Shown here: positions 7,688 to 14,906 of the stretch, piece after piece
Layout: each line of letters opens with the position of its first letter
How positions within the stretch are numbered: position 1 is the first letter of the stretch
Assembly: GCF_000422805.1 (NCBI RefSeq)
Contig: NZ_AUGT01000026.1
Location: 1-64,000, forward strand
Reading direction: 5' to 3'
Source: Nocardioides halotolerans DSM 19273
GTDB lineage: Bacteria; Actinomycetota; Actinomycetes; Propionibacteriales; Nocardioidaceae
Length of the DNA stretch: 64,000 nucleotides
Made by a program: the position numbers and the translations under genes
Notes under the pieces: generated by a model
What the model saw: the letters and a program-made list of their open reading frames with translations, nothing else
Told to the model about the DNA's origin: nothing
Databases searched by the model: none

Positions 7688-8290
7688 TCAGCCGGCCGGC
7701 GCCACCACCTTGCTCATCACGCAGTTGCCCTGGCCCTTGGGCCGGACGTAGGTGAAGCCCGCCTCCTCGTAGGAGTGGCGGGTGAGGTTGTAGAGCCAGG
7801 ACGCGCTCATCTTCTTGGCCGGGTCGCGGACCGAGAGGTCGTGCGGGTAGCCCTCGACCACGCCTCCGCCGGCCTGCGCGATGAGGTCGAGCGCACCTCG
7901 GAGCGCCAGCCGGCCGAGACCCTTGCCGCGGTGCGACTTGGCGACGTTGATGCAGGTGATCCGGTAGTCGGGCGGGGCGCAGCCGGCCGCAGCCGCATCG
8001 GCGTCGTACTGCTTGCGGTGGTGGACGTTGGGCAGCTCGGACGGCGTGCCGTACTCCGCCCACGCCACGGCGTCCGGCCCGTCGTAGACGAGCGCGGCGT
8101 GGGCGATGCCGGCCTCGACCATGCGCTTCTTGAACTGCGGGTTCGGCTCGCCCTCGCCGCGACCGTCGGTGACGCCGTGGTGGAACCACACGCACCAGCA
8201 CCCGCTGAACAGACCGGTGTTGCGCTCGACCAGGCCGGCGAAGTCGGGCCACGTCTCCGGCGTGAGGGCCTTGATCGCGTAGTCGCTCAT
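7688..8290 (-). CDS. GNAT-family N-acetyltransferase
   Basis: 200 residues from the ATG at 8290 (MSDYAIKALTPETWPDF). The acetyl-CoA binding signature is visible: RITCINVAKSHRGKGLGRLAL (motif A, R-G-K-G-L-G). It is followed by LVEGYP-like and RHSYEEAGFTYV, the family's C-terminal motif B. The N-terminal NTGLFSGCWCVWFHHG is typical of a GNAT subgroup with an FSGCWC-type motif. The substrate is unknown. It is divergent from the SDR gene at 8372, with the third KstR box in the 81-base gap. Confidence 0.85.
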   Translation of the reverse strand: MSDYAIKALTPETWPDFAGLVERNTGLFSGCWCVWFHHGVTDGRGEGEPNPQFKKRMVEAGIAHAALVYDGPDAVAWAEYGTPSELPNVHHRKQYDADAAAAGCAPPDYRITCINVAKSHRGKGLGRLALRGALDLIAQAGGGVVEGYPHDLSVRDPAKKMSASWLYNLTRHSYEEAGFTYVRPKGQGNCVMSKVVAPAG

Positions 8291-8347
8291 GGGGTCAGCG
8301 TAGGAACGGTTCCGGACGAGCTCCTTCCGTGACGGCTCGACCAAAAC

Positions 8348-8361
8348 TGAAACACGTTCTA
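8348..8361. promoter_or_regulatory. KstR-type operator
   Basis: TGAAACACGTTCTA, identical to the box at 5451 together with its flanks. It lies 10 bases before the GTG of the SDR gene. In the other direction the acetyltransferase starts 57 bases away, so effects on both are possible. Confidence 0.8.
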
Positions 8362-8371
8362 GTCTGACGCC

Positions 8372-9205
8372 GTGACCACCACCTCCACCCACCACGCGAC
8401 GCCGGTCGCCGACGCCTACGAGCCCGTCCCGCTGCTCGAGGACAAGGTCATCGTCCTGTCGGGGGTCGGCCCCGGCCTGGGCCGCTCGCTCGGCGAGGAG
8501 GCCGCCCGGATGGGCGCAGACCTCGTGCTCGTCAGCCGCACCGAGCGGCGACTCGAGAAGATGGCCGAGATCGTGCGCTCGCACGGCCGGCGCGCGCTCG
8601 TCGTACCGACCGACATCACCGACGAGGACTCACGCGCCGAGCTGGTGGAGCGGGCGCTGGCGGAGTTCGGCCGGGTCGACTGCCTGATCAACAACGCGTT
8701 CGGCATCCCGCCGATGGACCCGATCAGCACGGTCCCCCTCGAGGCCCTGCGCGCGGCCAACGAGACGAACGTGTTCGCGCCGCTGCGGCTCTCCGCGCTG
8801 TTCGCCGACGCGCTGGCGGCCTCGCACGGGTCGATCATCATGCTGAACTCCTGCGTGGTGTTCAGCTCGCAGCCGGAGTACGCCGGCTACAAGCTCTCCA
8901 AGGGCGCGCTCGAGCACCTCGCCTCGTCGCTGGCCACCGAGCTCGGCCCGCGCGGCATCCGGGTCAACTCGGTCGCGCCGTCCTACATCTACGAGGACGT
9001 CAACAAGGGCTACTTCGACTGGCTCGCCTCGGAGGCCGGCGTCACCCACGACGTCGTCTACGCCGAGAAGGCCGCCCCTACCGACCTCAAGCGGCTCGCC
9101 TCGCCCGAGGAGGTCGCCCGGGCGGCGCTGTTCCTCGCCTCCGACCTGGCCTCCGCGGTCACCGGCCAGATGCTGACCGTCGACTGCGGCGAGTTCCACG
9201 ACTAG
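8372..9205 (+). CDS. Short-chain dehydrogenase/reductase
   Basis: 277 residues with the classical SDR motifs in order. The Rossmann loop is GVGPGLGRSLG (about residue 31). Then come NNAFG in place of NNAG, the catalytic Ser in LNSCVVFSS, YAGYKLSKGALEHL with the Y-xxx-K pair, and a C-terminal ASAVTGQMLTVDCGEFHD. The family oxidises or reduces hydroxyl/keto groups with NAD(P). The KstR box 10 bases upstream suggests a steroid or bile-acid-like substrate. The GTG at 8372 is supported by that spacing, although the first 20 residues (TTTSTHHATPVADAYEPV) form a non-conserved tail. Confidence 0.9.
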   Translation: MTTTSTHHATPVADAYEPVPLLEDKVIVLSGVGPGLGRSLGEEAARMGADLVLVSRTERRLEKMAEIVRSHGRRALVVPTDITDEDSRAELVERALAEFGRVDCLINNAFGIPPMDPISTVPLEALRAANETNVFAPLRLSALFADALAASHGSIIMLNSCVVFSSQPEYAGYKLSKGALEHLASSLATELGPRGIRVNSVAPSYIYEDVNKGYFDWLASEAGVTHDVVYAEKAAPTDLKRLASPEEVARAALFLASDLASAVTGQMLTVDCGEFHD

Positions 9206-9240
9206 GCCATGCCCGCGCTCCGCTCTCGTCCTAAGACCAG

Positions 9241-9312
9241 ATCAGCGCAATCGCGCCCATTCGGTCTTGTTTCACGCGTGAAACCGAGCACGTCCGGCGC
9301 GAATGCGCTGAT
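9241..9312. repeat. 72-bp nested inverted repeat
   Basis: The outer arms ATCAGCGCAATCGCGCC (9241-9257) and GGCGCGAATGCGCTGAT (9296-9312) match with one mismatch. The centre holds a 16-base palindrome, GTTTCACGCGTGAAAC. It sits between the SDR and sulfotransferase genes, 22 bases before the latter. The inner palindrome alone could be a TetR-type operator. The nested build looks more like a palindromic repeat element. Confidence 0.6.
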
Positions 9313-9333
9313 TGTGCACCTACCGGAGCGGCG

Positions 9334-10491
9334 ATGAGCGACAACATCATGGTGCGCGAGCGCGCCGACGTCGGGTCGTACGACGACATCGTCGCGGCCG
9401 CGCAGCGCACGACCGGCCTCGGCGGCTTCGGCGGCAGCGCGCACGAGGAGGGGCTGCGGATCCTGGTCGACGACCTCGCCTCGCCCGAGGCCGGCCTGAC
9501 GCCGCGAGGCAACTACTTCCAGCGCTCCGAGGTCAAGAGCGCGCTGGTCGGCGTACTGCTGACCGAGGCGCAGTTCGCGGCGCACCCCGAGCACCGCGAC
9601 GTGCCGATCGAGCGGCCGGTGTTCCTGATGGGGCTGCCGCGCACCGGCACCACTGCGCTGCACCGCTACCTGCACGCGGACCCCTCCACCCAGGGGCTGG
9701 AGATGTGGCTGACGCAGTACCCCCAGCCGCGCCCGCCCCGCGAGACCTGGGAGCAGGACCCGATCTTCACGGTCATGCAGCAGGCGTTCACCGCGCACCA
9801 CGTGGAGAGCCCGGAGTTCATGGGGATCCACTACATGGACGCGACGACCGTCGAGGAGTGCTGGCGGCTGCTGAGGCAGACCGGCAAGTCCAACTCCTAC
9901 GAGTCGCTCGCCAACCTGCCGCGATACCGCGACTGGCTGCGGGGTCAGGACTGGACCGACGCCTATGCCCGCCACAAGCAGAACCTCCAGCTCGTCGGCC
10001 TCAACGACGTCGACAAGCGCTGGATCCTGAAGAACCCCTCGCACATGACCGCGCTCGACGCGCTGATGACCGTCTACCCCGACGCACTGGTCGTCTACAC
10101 GCACCGCGACCCGGTCACGTGCATCGCGTCGTCGGCGTCGCTGTCGGCCGAGACCACGGCGGGTCACTCGACGACGTACGTCGGCGAGGTCATCGGCCGC
10201 ACCCAGCTCGACCTGTGGTCACGTGCGTTCCACGCGTTCCACGACGCGCGGCCGCGCTACGACCAGGCGCAGTTCGCGGACGTGGCGTTCGCGGACCTGC
10301 GCGACGACCCGCTCGGGGTGACGCGCGGGATCTACGAGCAGTTCGGCCTGGACTGGACGCCCGAGGCCGAGGCCGCGATCACCGCGCTCGACCGGGAGTC
10401 CAAGTCGGGCCACGCGGCGCCGCGGCACGACTACTCGCTCGACGACTACGGCCTCACCGAGCGCCAGGTGCGGGAGGCGTTCGACCGGTGA
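9334..10491 (+). CDS. Sulfotransferase-family protein
   Basis: 385 residues. The 5'-phosphosulfate-binding loop is RPVFLMGLPRTGTTALHRYL (about residue 92). The 3'-phosphate region is RWILKNPSHMTALDALMTVY, then VVYTHRDPVTCIASSASL. The family moves sulfate from PAPS to hydroxyl groups on lipids, sugars or sterols, as in the Stf proteins of mycobacteria. Length and motif order are normal. It lies on the same strand as the SDR gene after a nested inverted repeat, so it may belong to the steroid/lipid set, but it has no KstR box of its own. Confidence 0.88.
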   Translation: MSDNIMVRERADVGSYDDIVAAAQRTTGLGGFGGSAHEEGLRILVDDLASPEAGLTPRGNYFQRSEVKSALVGVLLTEAQFAAHPEHRDVPIERPVFLMGLPRTGTTALHRYLHADPSTQGLEMWLTQYPQPRPPRETWEQDPIFTVMQQAFTAHHVESPEFMGIHYMDATTVEECWRLLRQTGKSNSYESLANLPRYRDWLRGQDWTDAYARHKQNLQLVGLNDVDKRWILKNPSHMTALDALMTVYPDALVVYTHRDPVTCIASSASLSAETTAGHSTTYVGEVIGRTQLDLWSRAFHAFHDARPRYDQAQFADVAFADLRDDPLGVTRGIYEQFGLDWTPEAEAAITALDRESKSGHAAPRHDYSLDDYGLTERQVREAFDR

Positions 10492-10507
10492 CGCCCGAGC
10501 GCTGGTG

Positions 10508-10621
10508 ATGAAGGCGGACCGCATGATGGGGCGACCGTCCGAGGACTGGATCGTCGCCCTCGTCGAGGAGCGCGAGCGTCGCGAGCGTGCCCAGCAGGAG
10601 GGCGAGAGCTCGCCCGGCTGA
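10508..10621 (+). CDS. Possible 37-residue protein
   Basis: A short frame 16 bases after the sulfotransferase stop would encode MKADRMMGRPSEDWIVALVE followed by an Arg/Glu-rich helix. It is amphipathic and charged, as small real proteins can be. There is no clear ribosome-binding site, and three Met codons could start it. I cannot tell it from chance on sequence alone. Conservation in related genomes would decide. Confidence 0.3.
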   Translation: MKADRMMGRPSEDWIVALVEERERRERAQQEGESSPG

Positions 10622-10636
10622 GCAGCGATCCGGCCT

Positions 10637-11131
10637 CTACGCAGTGGTGCCGGCTGAGCCCGTCGCGAGCCAGTCGCGCGCCCGCGCGAAGGTCTGGGCG
10701 CCGTTCTCGCGCTCGACGGTGCCGACCACGTCGGCGATGGTCACCCCCGCCAAGGACGAGCGCCACGCATGGTCGGCGGCGTACATCACCCGCGCGACGC
10801 CGCACGCGCGCCGGCAGGCCTGGGGCGAGGCCGGCAACGGTCCGTTCTGGCGGATCTCGGTGCAGCGGAACGCCGGCTCGTCGCCCTCGATGGCGAGGAC
10901 CACGTCGAGGACGGTGATCTCGTCGGCGGGCCGGGTGAGCACGTAGCCGCCGGTGCGGCCCTCGGTCGCCGTCACGAGCCCGGCGCGGGAGAGCTGTTGC
11001 AGGTGCTTGGCGAGATAGGTGCGCGAGACGCCGTGGAACTCCGCGAGCCGCGGCACCGGCACGGGCTCGTCGGCCTGGCTCAGCAGGATGCAGCAGTGCA
11101 CGGCCCACTCGACGCCGGCGGACATCTTCAT
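10637..11131 (-). CDS. Rrf2-family transcriptional regulator
   Basis: 164 residues from the ATG at 11131 (MKMSAGVEWAVHCCILLSQA). The winged helix is visible: PVPRLAEFHGVSRTYLAKHL, QQLSRAGLVTATEGRTGGYV. The effector part has Cys residues in CTEIRQNGPLPASPQACRRA and the following Cys, spaced as in Rrf2 proteins that bind Fe-S clusters or sense thiol oxidation. It is divergent from the NAD(P)-binding gene at 11223. The 91-base gap holds a matching inverted repeat, so it probably represses both genes. Confidence 0.88.
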   Translation of the reverse strand: MKMSAGVEWAVHCCILLSQADEPVPVPRLAEFHGVSRTYLAKHLQQLSRAGLVTATEGRTGGYVLTRPADEITVLDVVLAIEGDEPAFRCTEIRQNGPLPASPQACRRACGVARVMYAADHAWRSSLAGVTIADVVGTVERENGAQTFARARDWLATGSAGTTA

Positions 11132-11148
11132 GCGGCGAGCGTACCCGG

Positions 11149-11197
11149 ATGACAACTGTCCGAGTTCATGGTTGACTCTTACTAGGACAATAGACAT
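11149..11197. promoter_or_regulatory. Putative Rrf2 operator pair
   Basis: ATGACAACTGTCC (11149-11161) and GGACAATAGACAT (11185-11197) are inverted copies, 10 of 13 positions matching, on either side of a 23-base spacer that holds TTGACT. They lie in the divergent promoter region of the Rrf2 and NAD(P)-binding genes. Assignment to this regulator is inferred from position. Confidence 0.45.
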
Positions 11198-11222
11198 CCG
11201 AGTATCGAGGAGAGGTTCTGCC

Positions 11223-11966
11223 ATGCGCATCGCTGTCGCCGGCGCCACCGGACAGGTCGGCTCCCAGGTCACCGCACTCGCCCGCAAGGAGGGTCACGAG
11301 GTCGTCGAGATCTCGCGCGAGACCGGGTTCGACCTGACCGACCCCGACACGACCCGGCTCGAGGCGGCACTGCAGGGCGTGGATGCCGTCGTCGAGGTCA
11401 CGTCGTTCCCGGCGATCGACGAGGCGGCGTCGACGGAGTTCTTCACCACCGTCGCCACCAACCTCGGCCGGGCGGCGACCGCCGCCGGCGTGCCGCGCAG
11501 CGTCGTGCTCTCGATCGTCGGCCTCGACGAGAGCCAGGACTACCCCTACTACCGCGCCAAGCTCGCCCACGAGCGGGCCACCCGCGCGGCCGCGCCGGGC
11601 GCGCTCGTGCTGCGGGCGACGCAGTTCCACGACTTCGCGCGGCAGATGCTCGAGTGGAACACCGACGGCGGCGTCGCCCGCATCATGGACGTGCCGACCC
11701 AGCCGGTCGACACCGCCGAGATCGCCCAGGTGCTGCTCGAGCTCGCGACCGGCGAGCTCGACGGCGACGTCGACCTCGCCGGGCCGAAGCCGGAGCGGCT
11801 CGTCGACCTCGTGCGGAGGTACGCCGAGCACGTCGGCGCGGACGTCGTCGTCGAGCCCGACGCTGCGGTGCCGAGCATGGCCGGCGGCTCGATCCTCCCG
11901 GGCGACGGCGCACTGATCCGCGGCATCGACTGGCAGACCTGGCTGGCGGCCCAGCCGCGGAGCTGA
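11223..11966 (+). CDS. NAD(P)-binding NmrA-like oxidoreductase
   Basis: 247 residues starting MRIAVAGATGQVGSQVTALA, the GATGxxG nucleotide-binding loop of atypical SDR (NmrA/HSCARG-like) proteins. The ATG follows AGGAGAGG at good spacing. DAVVEVTSFPAIDEAAS and VVLSIVGLDESQDYPYYRAK follow, with the Y-xxx-K-like YYRAK in place. The C-terminus (GSILPGDGALIRGIDWQTWL) matches this subgroup. Members reduce quinones or act as redox sensors. Divergence from an Rrf2 regulator suggests induction by oxidative or electrophile stress. Confidence 0.85.
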   Translation: MRIAVAGATGQVGSQVTALARKEGHEVVEISRETGFDLTDPDTTRLEAALQGVDAVVEVTSFPAIDEAASTEFFTTVATNLGRAATAAGVPRSVVLSIVGLDESQDYPYYRAKLAHERATRAAAPGALVLRATQFHDFARQMLEWNTDGGVARIMDVPTQPVDTAEIAQVLLELATGELDGDVDLAGPKPERLVDLVRRYAEHVGADVVVEPDAAVPSMAGGSILPGDGALIRGIDWQTWLAAQPRS

Positions 11967-11970
11967 CCCG

Positions 11971-12930
11971 CTAGACGGCGGCGGGAGCGGCCGGGTCGGC
12001 CCCCCGCCGCCGGTGGTCGCGAGGGCTGATCCCGCGCTCCCGCTTGAACGCCGCACTCAGGGCGAACGGCGTCGCGTAGCCGACCTTCCGCGCGACCGAG
12101 CCGATCGTGGCGTCCGCCTCGAGGAGCAGGTCGGCGGCGAGCGCGATGCGCCACGCGGTGAGGAACGCCATCGGCGGCTCGCCGACCAGCTCGGCGAACC
12201 GGCGCGCGAACGACGCGCGCGACACCCCCGACCGCGCGGCCAGCTCGGCCACCGTCCACGGGAGCTCGGGGTGGTGCTGCATCAGCCGCAGGGCCGGGCC
12301 GACGACCGGGTCGCCCTGGGCGGCGTACCACGCCGGCGGGGCGGCGTCGGGCCGGTCGAACCACGTGCGGAGCAGCGTGATCAGGAGCAGGTCGAGCAGG
12401 CGGTCGAGCACGGCCTCCTGGCCCGGGGCGTCGCGCACCACCTCCTGGCCGAGCAGATCGATCAGCGGGGTGTCGAGCTCGGCCGCGCGCAGGACCATCG
12501 TGCGCGGCAGCGCGCGCAGCAGCCGCCGCGTCACTTCCCCCTCGAGCAGGTAGACGCCCGTCAGCAGCACGGTCTCGCCGGCGGCGCTGTTGCCCCAGCT
12601 GCGCACGCCCTGGCTCAGCTCCTCGACGACCGGGTGCCCGTCGACGGTCGTGCAGACCTGGCCGGGGTGGATGACCACCTGGGCCGGCGTGGCCGGGTCG
12701 TCGGCGAGGGTCCAGTGCTCCTCGCCCACCCACACCACGACGTCGCCGGCGTCCAGCCGGACCGGGGCGTCGCCGTCCGGGCAGACCCATGCATGGCCCC
12801 GGACGACCGCGGTCACCGACAGCGGCGCCTCGTCCTCCAGCCGGATCGACCAGGGCGCGTCGAGGAGGATGCGCAGCAGGAACGCACCGCGCGCGCGAGG
12901 TCCGTCGAGCAGCCCGGCGAGTCCGTCCAT
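11971..12930 (-). CDS. AraC-family regulator with cupin domain
   Basis: 319 residues from the ATG at 12930 (MDGLAGLLDGPRARGAFLLR). The N-terminal cupin_6 domain is recognisable by RILLDAPWSIRLEDEAPLSV and RLDAGDVVVWVGEEHWTLAD. The C-terminal double helix-turn-helix is WTVAELAARSGVSRASFARR, then IGSVARKVGYATPFALSAAF and KRERGISPRDHRRR. Such regulators usually control a neighbouring oxidoreductase or membrane protein. Here the divergent neighbour is the DUF1772 gene at 13013. The 82-base gap is the likely operator region, but I see no single strong palindrome in it. Confidence 0.9.
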   Translation of the reverse strand: MDGLAGLLDGPRARGAFLLRILLDAPWSIRLEDEAPLSVTAVVRGHAWVCPDGDAPVRLDAGDVVVWVGEEHWTLADDPATPAQVVIHPGQVCTTVDGHPVVEELSQGVRSWGNSAAGETVLLTGVYLLEGEVTRRLLRALPRTMVLRAAELDTPLIDLLGQEVVRDAPGQEAVLDRLLDLLLITLLRTWFDRPDAAPPAWYAAQGDPVVGPALRLMQHHPELPWTVAELAARSGVSRASFARRFAELVGEPPMAFLTAWRIALAADLLLEADATIGSVARKVGYATPFALSAAFKRERGISPRDHRRRGADPAAPAAV

Positions 12931-13012
12931 GCGCGCGACCGTAGACGCTCGCGTATGCAATTGCCAGATCCAGCCATGGATAGTCTCACGGATCGCCGAT
13001 TGACTCGGGCTC

Positions 13013-13531
13013 ATGACCTCCACCAGCACCGACCTGATGACCACCACCATGACCACGAGCGCCCGCGGGCCCGCCCTCCTCGCTGCCGCCGTCGTCGCCG
13101 GGCTGCAGGCCGGCACCTACTTCACCTGGGCCACCGGCGTGATGCCCGGGCTCGCCAGGGTCGACGACCGCACGTTCGTGCACGCGATGCAGCAGATGAA
13201 CGTCGCGATCGTGAACCCCGTCTTCATCGCCACCTTCCTCGGCGCCCCGGTGCTCGCCGGCGCGGCCGCGGTGGTCGCGGGTCCGCAGGCGCGGCCGTGG
13301 GCGATCGCGGCCACCGCGCTGACCGTCGGCACGCTCGTGATCAGCTTCGCCGGCAACATCCCCCTCAACGACGCGCTCGACGGCGCCGGCCCGGTCGACC
13401 GGATCACGGACCTGGCGGCGGTCCGCGCCGACTTCGAGTCGCTCTGGGTGAAGCTGAACGTCGCGCGCACGCTCACCTCGACCGGTGCCCTCGCGGCCCT
13501 CGCGGTGGCGGCCCTGCGGTCGCGGGGCTGA
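13013..13531 (+). CDS. DUF1772 (anthrone-oxygenase-like) membrane protein
   Basis: 172 residues with four hydrophobic helices: GPALLAAAVVAGLQAGTYFT, NPVFIATFLGAPVLAGAAAV, WAIAATALTVGTLVISFAGN and a C-terminal TSTGALAALAVAALRS. The motif GNIPLNDAL followed by W-x-x-LN is typical of DUF1772, a family that includes fungal anthrone oxygenases. The bacterial role is unclear. It is divergent from the cupin-AraC gene, an arrangement that recurs for this family. The ATG at 13013 is followed by a Thr-rich start, and an internal ATG eight codons later could also serve. Confidence 0.85.
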   Translation: MTSTSTDLMTTTMTTSARGPALLAAAVVAGLQAGTYFTWATGVMPGLARVDDRTFVHAMQQMNVAIVNPVFIATFLGAPVLAGAAAVVAGPQARPWAIAATALTVGTLVISFAGNIPLNDALDGAGPVDRITDLAAVRADFESLWVKLNVARTLTSTGALAALAVAALRSRG

Positions 13532-13574
13532 GCGGGACCGGCTCGCCGGCTCGCGTCGACACGGGCCAGCGAGG

Positions 13575-14864
13575 TCAGGCCTCGCCCGCGGCCTGGCGCA
13601 CCGCCCGCTCGGCGACGGCGTGCTCGTCGGTGCGGGCGTCGTAGGTCCAGAAGTCGCGCAGCCACACCGCGGTGAGGCCGACGCCGGCCACGCACGCGAG
13701 CCCACCGCTGGAGATCGCGCCGCGCACCGACCACAGGTCGGCGGTCACCCCGGCCCGGACCTGGCCGCCGAGCGGGCCGAGGGAGTAGGACAGCATCTCG
13801 ATGCCGGCGAGGCGCCCGCGCATCGACTCGGGGATGGTCTGGCTCCAGACGGTGCCGCGGAAGACGCCGCTGATCATGTCGGCGGCTCCGGACAGCGCGA
13901 GGAAGACGCCCACCAGCCAGATCGACGGCATCAGGCCGGCGAGCGCGACCATCCCGCCGTACGCCGTCGCAGCCAGCACGATCGCCCGGCCGTGGTGGTG
14001 CACCCGCGACGTCCAGCCGCTCAGCGCGGTCGCGACGAGCGCGCCGACGGTCTCGGCGGAGTAGAGGAGCCCGAGGACCTGCGGCTTGTCGAAGACCTCC
14101 TCGGCCAGCGCGGGGAACAGCACGACCGGGAACGCCAGGAGCATCGCGGCGATGTCGACGAGGTAGGTGCCGAGCAGGTCGCGGCGGCTCAGCGCGTAGC
14201 TCAGGCCCTGGCGGATGCCGGCGAGCGAGGGCGGGGTGGTCTCGTCGCGGTGCGGGTAGGCGTTCATCAGCCAGAACATCAGCGAGGCGACCGACAGGCC
14301 GGCGATGTCGATGAGGAAGCACCAGCCGATGCCGACGTAGGCCACGAGCAGTCCGCCGACGGCCGGCCCGACCAGCACCCCGATCTGCATGCCGAGGCTC
14401 GTCAGGGCGTTGGCGGCGGCGAGCTGGTCGTGGGTGACCGTCCGCGGCATCAGGGCCTCGCGGCTCGGCCGCTGCATGGACGAGGTCGAGGCGAGGCCGA
14501 CGCTGAGCACGAAGATCAGCCAGATCGAGGGGTCGTCGCGGAACGCGTTCGCGGCGAGCACCCCGGTGAACGTCGCCTGGGCGACCCCGCAGGCGACGAG
14601 CAGCCTGCGCCGGTCGACGTGGTCGGCCAGCGCTCCGCCGTACAGCCCGAAGACGACCAGCGGCGCCAGCTCGACCAGGCCGACCGCGCCGACCGCGAAG
14701 TTCGAGCCGGTGAGGGTGTAGATCTGGAACGGGATGGCGACGTAGGTGACCATCGCGCCGAAGTAGAAGACCGTGCCGGCGTAGAACAGCAGCCGGAAGT
14801 CGCGCGAGGAGCGGAGCGGGGTGACGTCGAGCCGCAGCGCGCGCAGGCGCTCACCCCAGGTCAC
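13575..14864 (-). CDS. MFS transporter, EntS/MFS_3 type
   Basis: 429 residues from the GTG at 14864. The start LRSSRDFRLLFYAGTVFYFG is characteristic of the MFS_3 (enterobactin exporter-like) family. The signature loop is GGALADHVDRRRLLVACGVA after helix 2, and the mirrored one in the second half is ALSGWTSRVHHHGRAIVLAA. About twelve helices can be counted. FRGTVWSQTIPESMRGRLAG is the conserved loop of this group. The protein probably exports a small molecule. The 3' ends of this gene and of the DUF1772 gene face each other. The P450 gene ends 42 bases upstream on the same strand. Confidence 0.9.
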   Translation of the reverse strand: MTWGERLRALRLDVTPLRSSRDFRLLFYAGTVFYFGAMVTYVAIPFQIYTLTGSNFAVGAVGLVELAPLVVFGLYGGALADHVDRRRLLVACGVAQATFTGVLAANAFRDDPSIWLIFVLSVGLASTSSMQRPSREALMPRTVTHDQLAAANALTSLGMQIGVLVGPAVGGLLVAYVGIGWCFLIDIAGLSVASLMFWLMNAYPHRDETTPPSLAGIRQGLSYALSRRDLLGTYLVDIAAMLLAFPVVLFPALAEEVFDKPQVLGLLYSAETVGALVATALSGWTSRVHHHGRAIVLAATAYGGMVALAGLMPSIWLVGVFLALSGAADMISGVFRGTVWSQTIPESMRGRLAGIEMLSYSLGPLGGQVRAGVTADLWSVRGAISSGGLACVAGVGLTAVWLRDFWTYDARTDEHAVAERAVRQAAGEA

Positions 14865-14906
14865 GAGTGCGAAGCCTCTCAGGCCGAGGCGGCCAGGACG
14901 AAGCGG

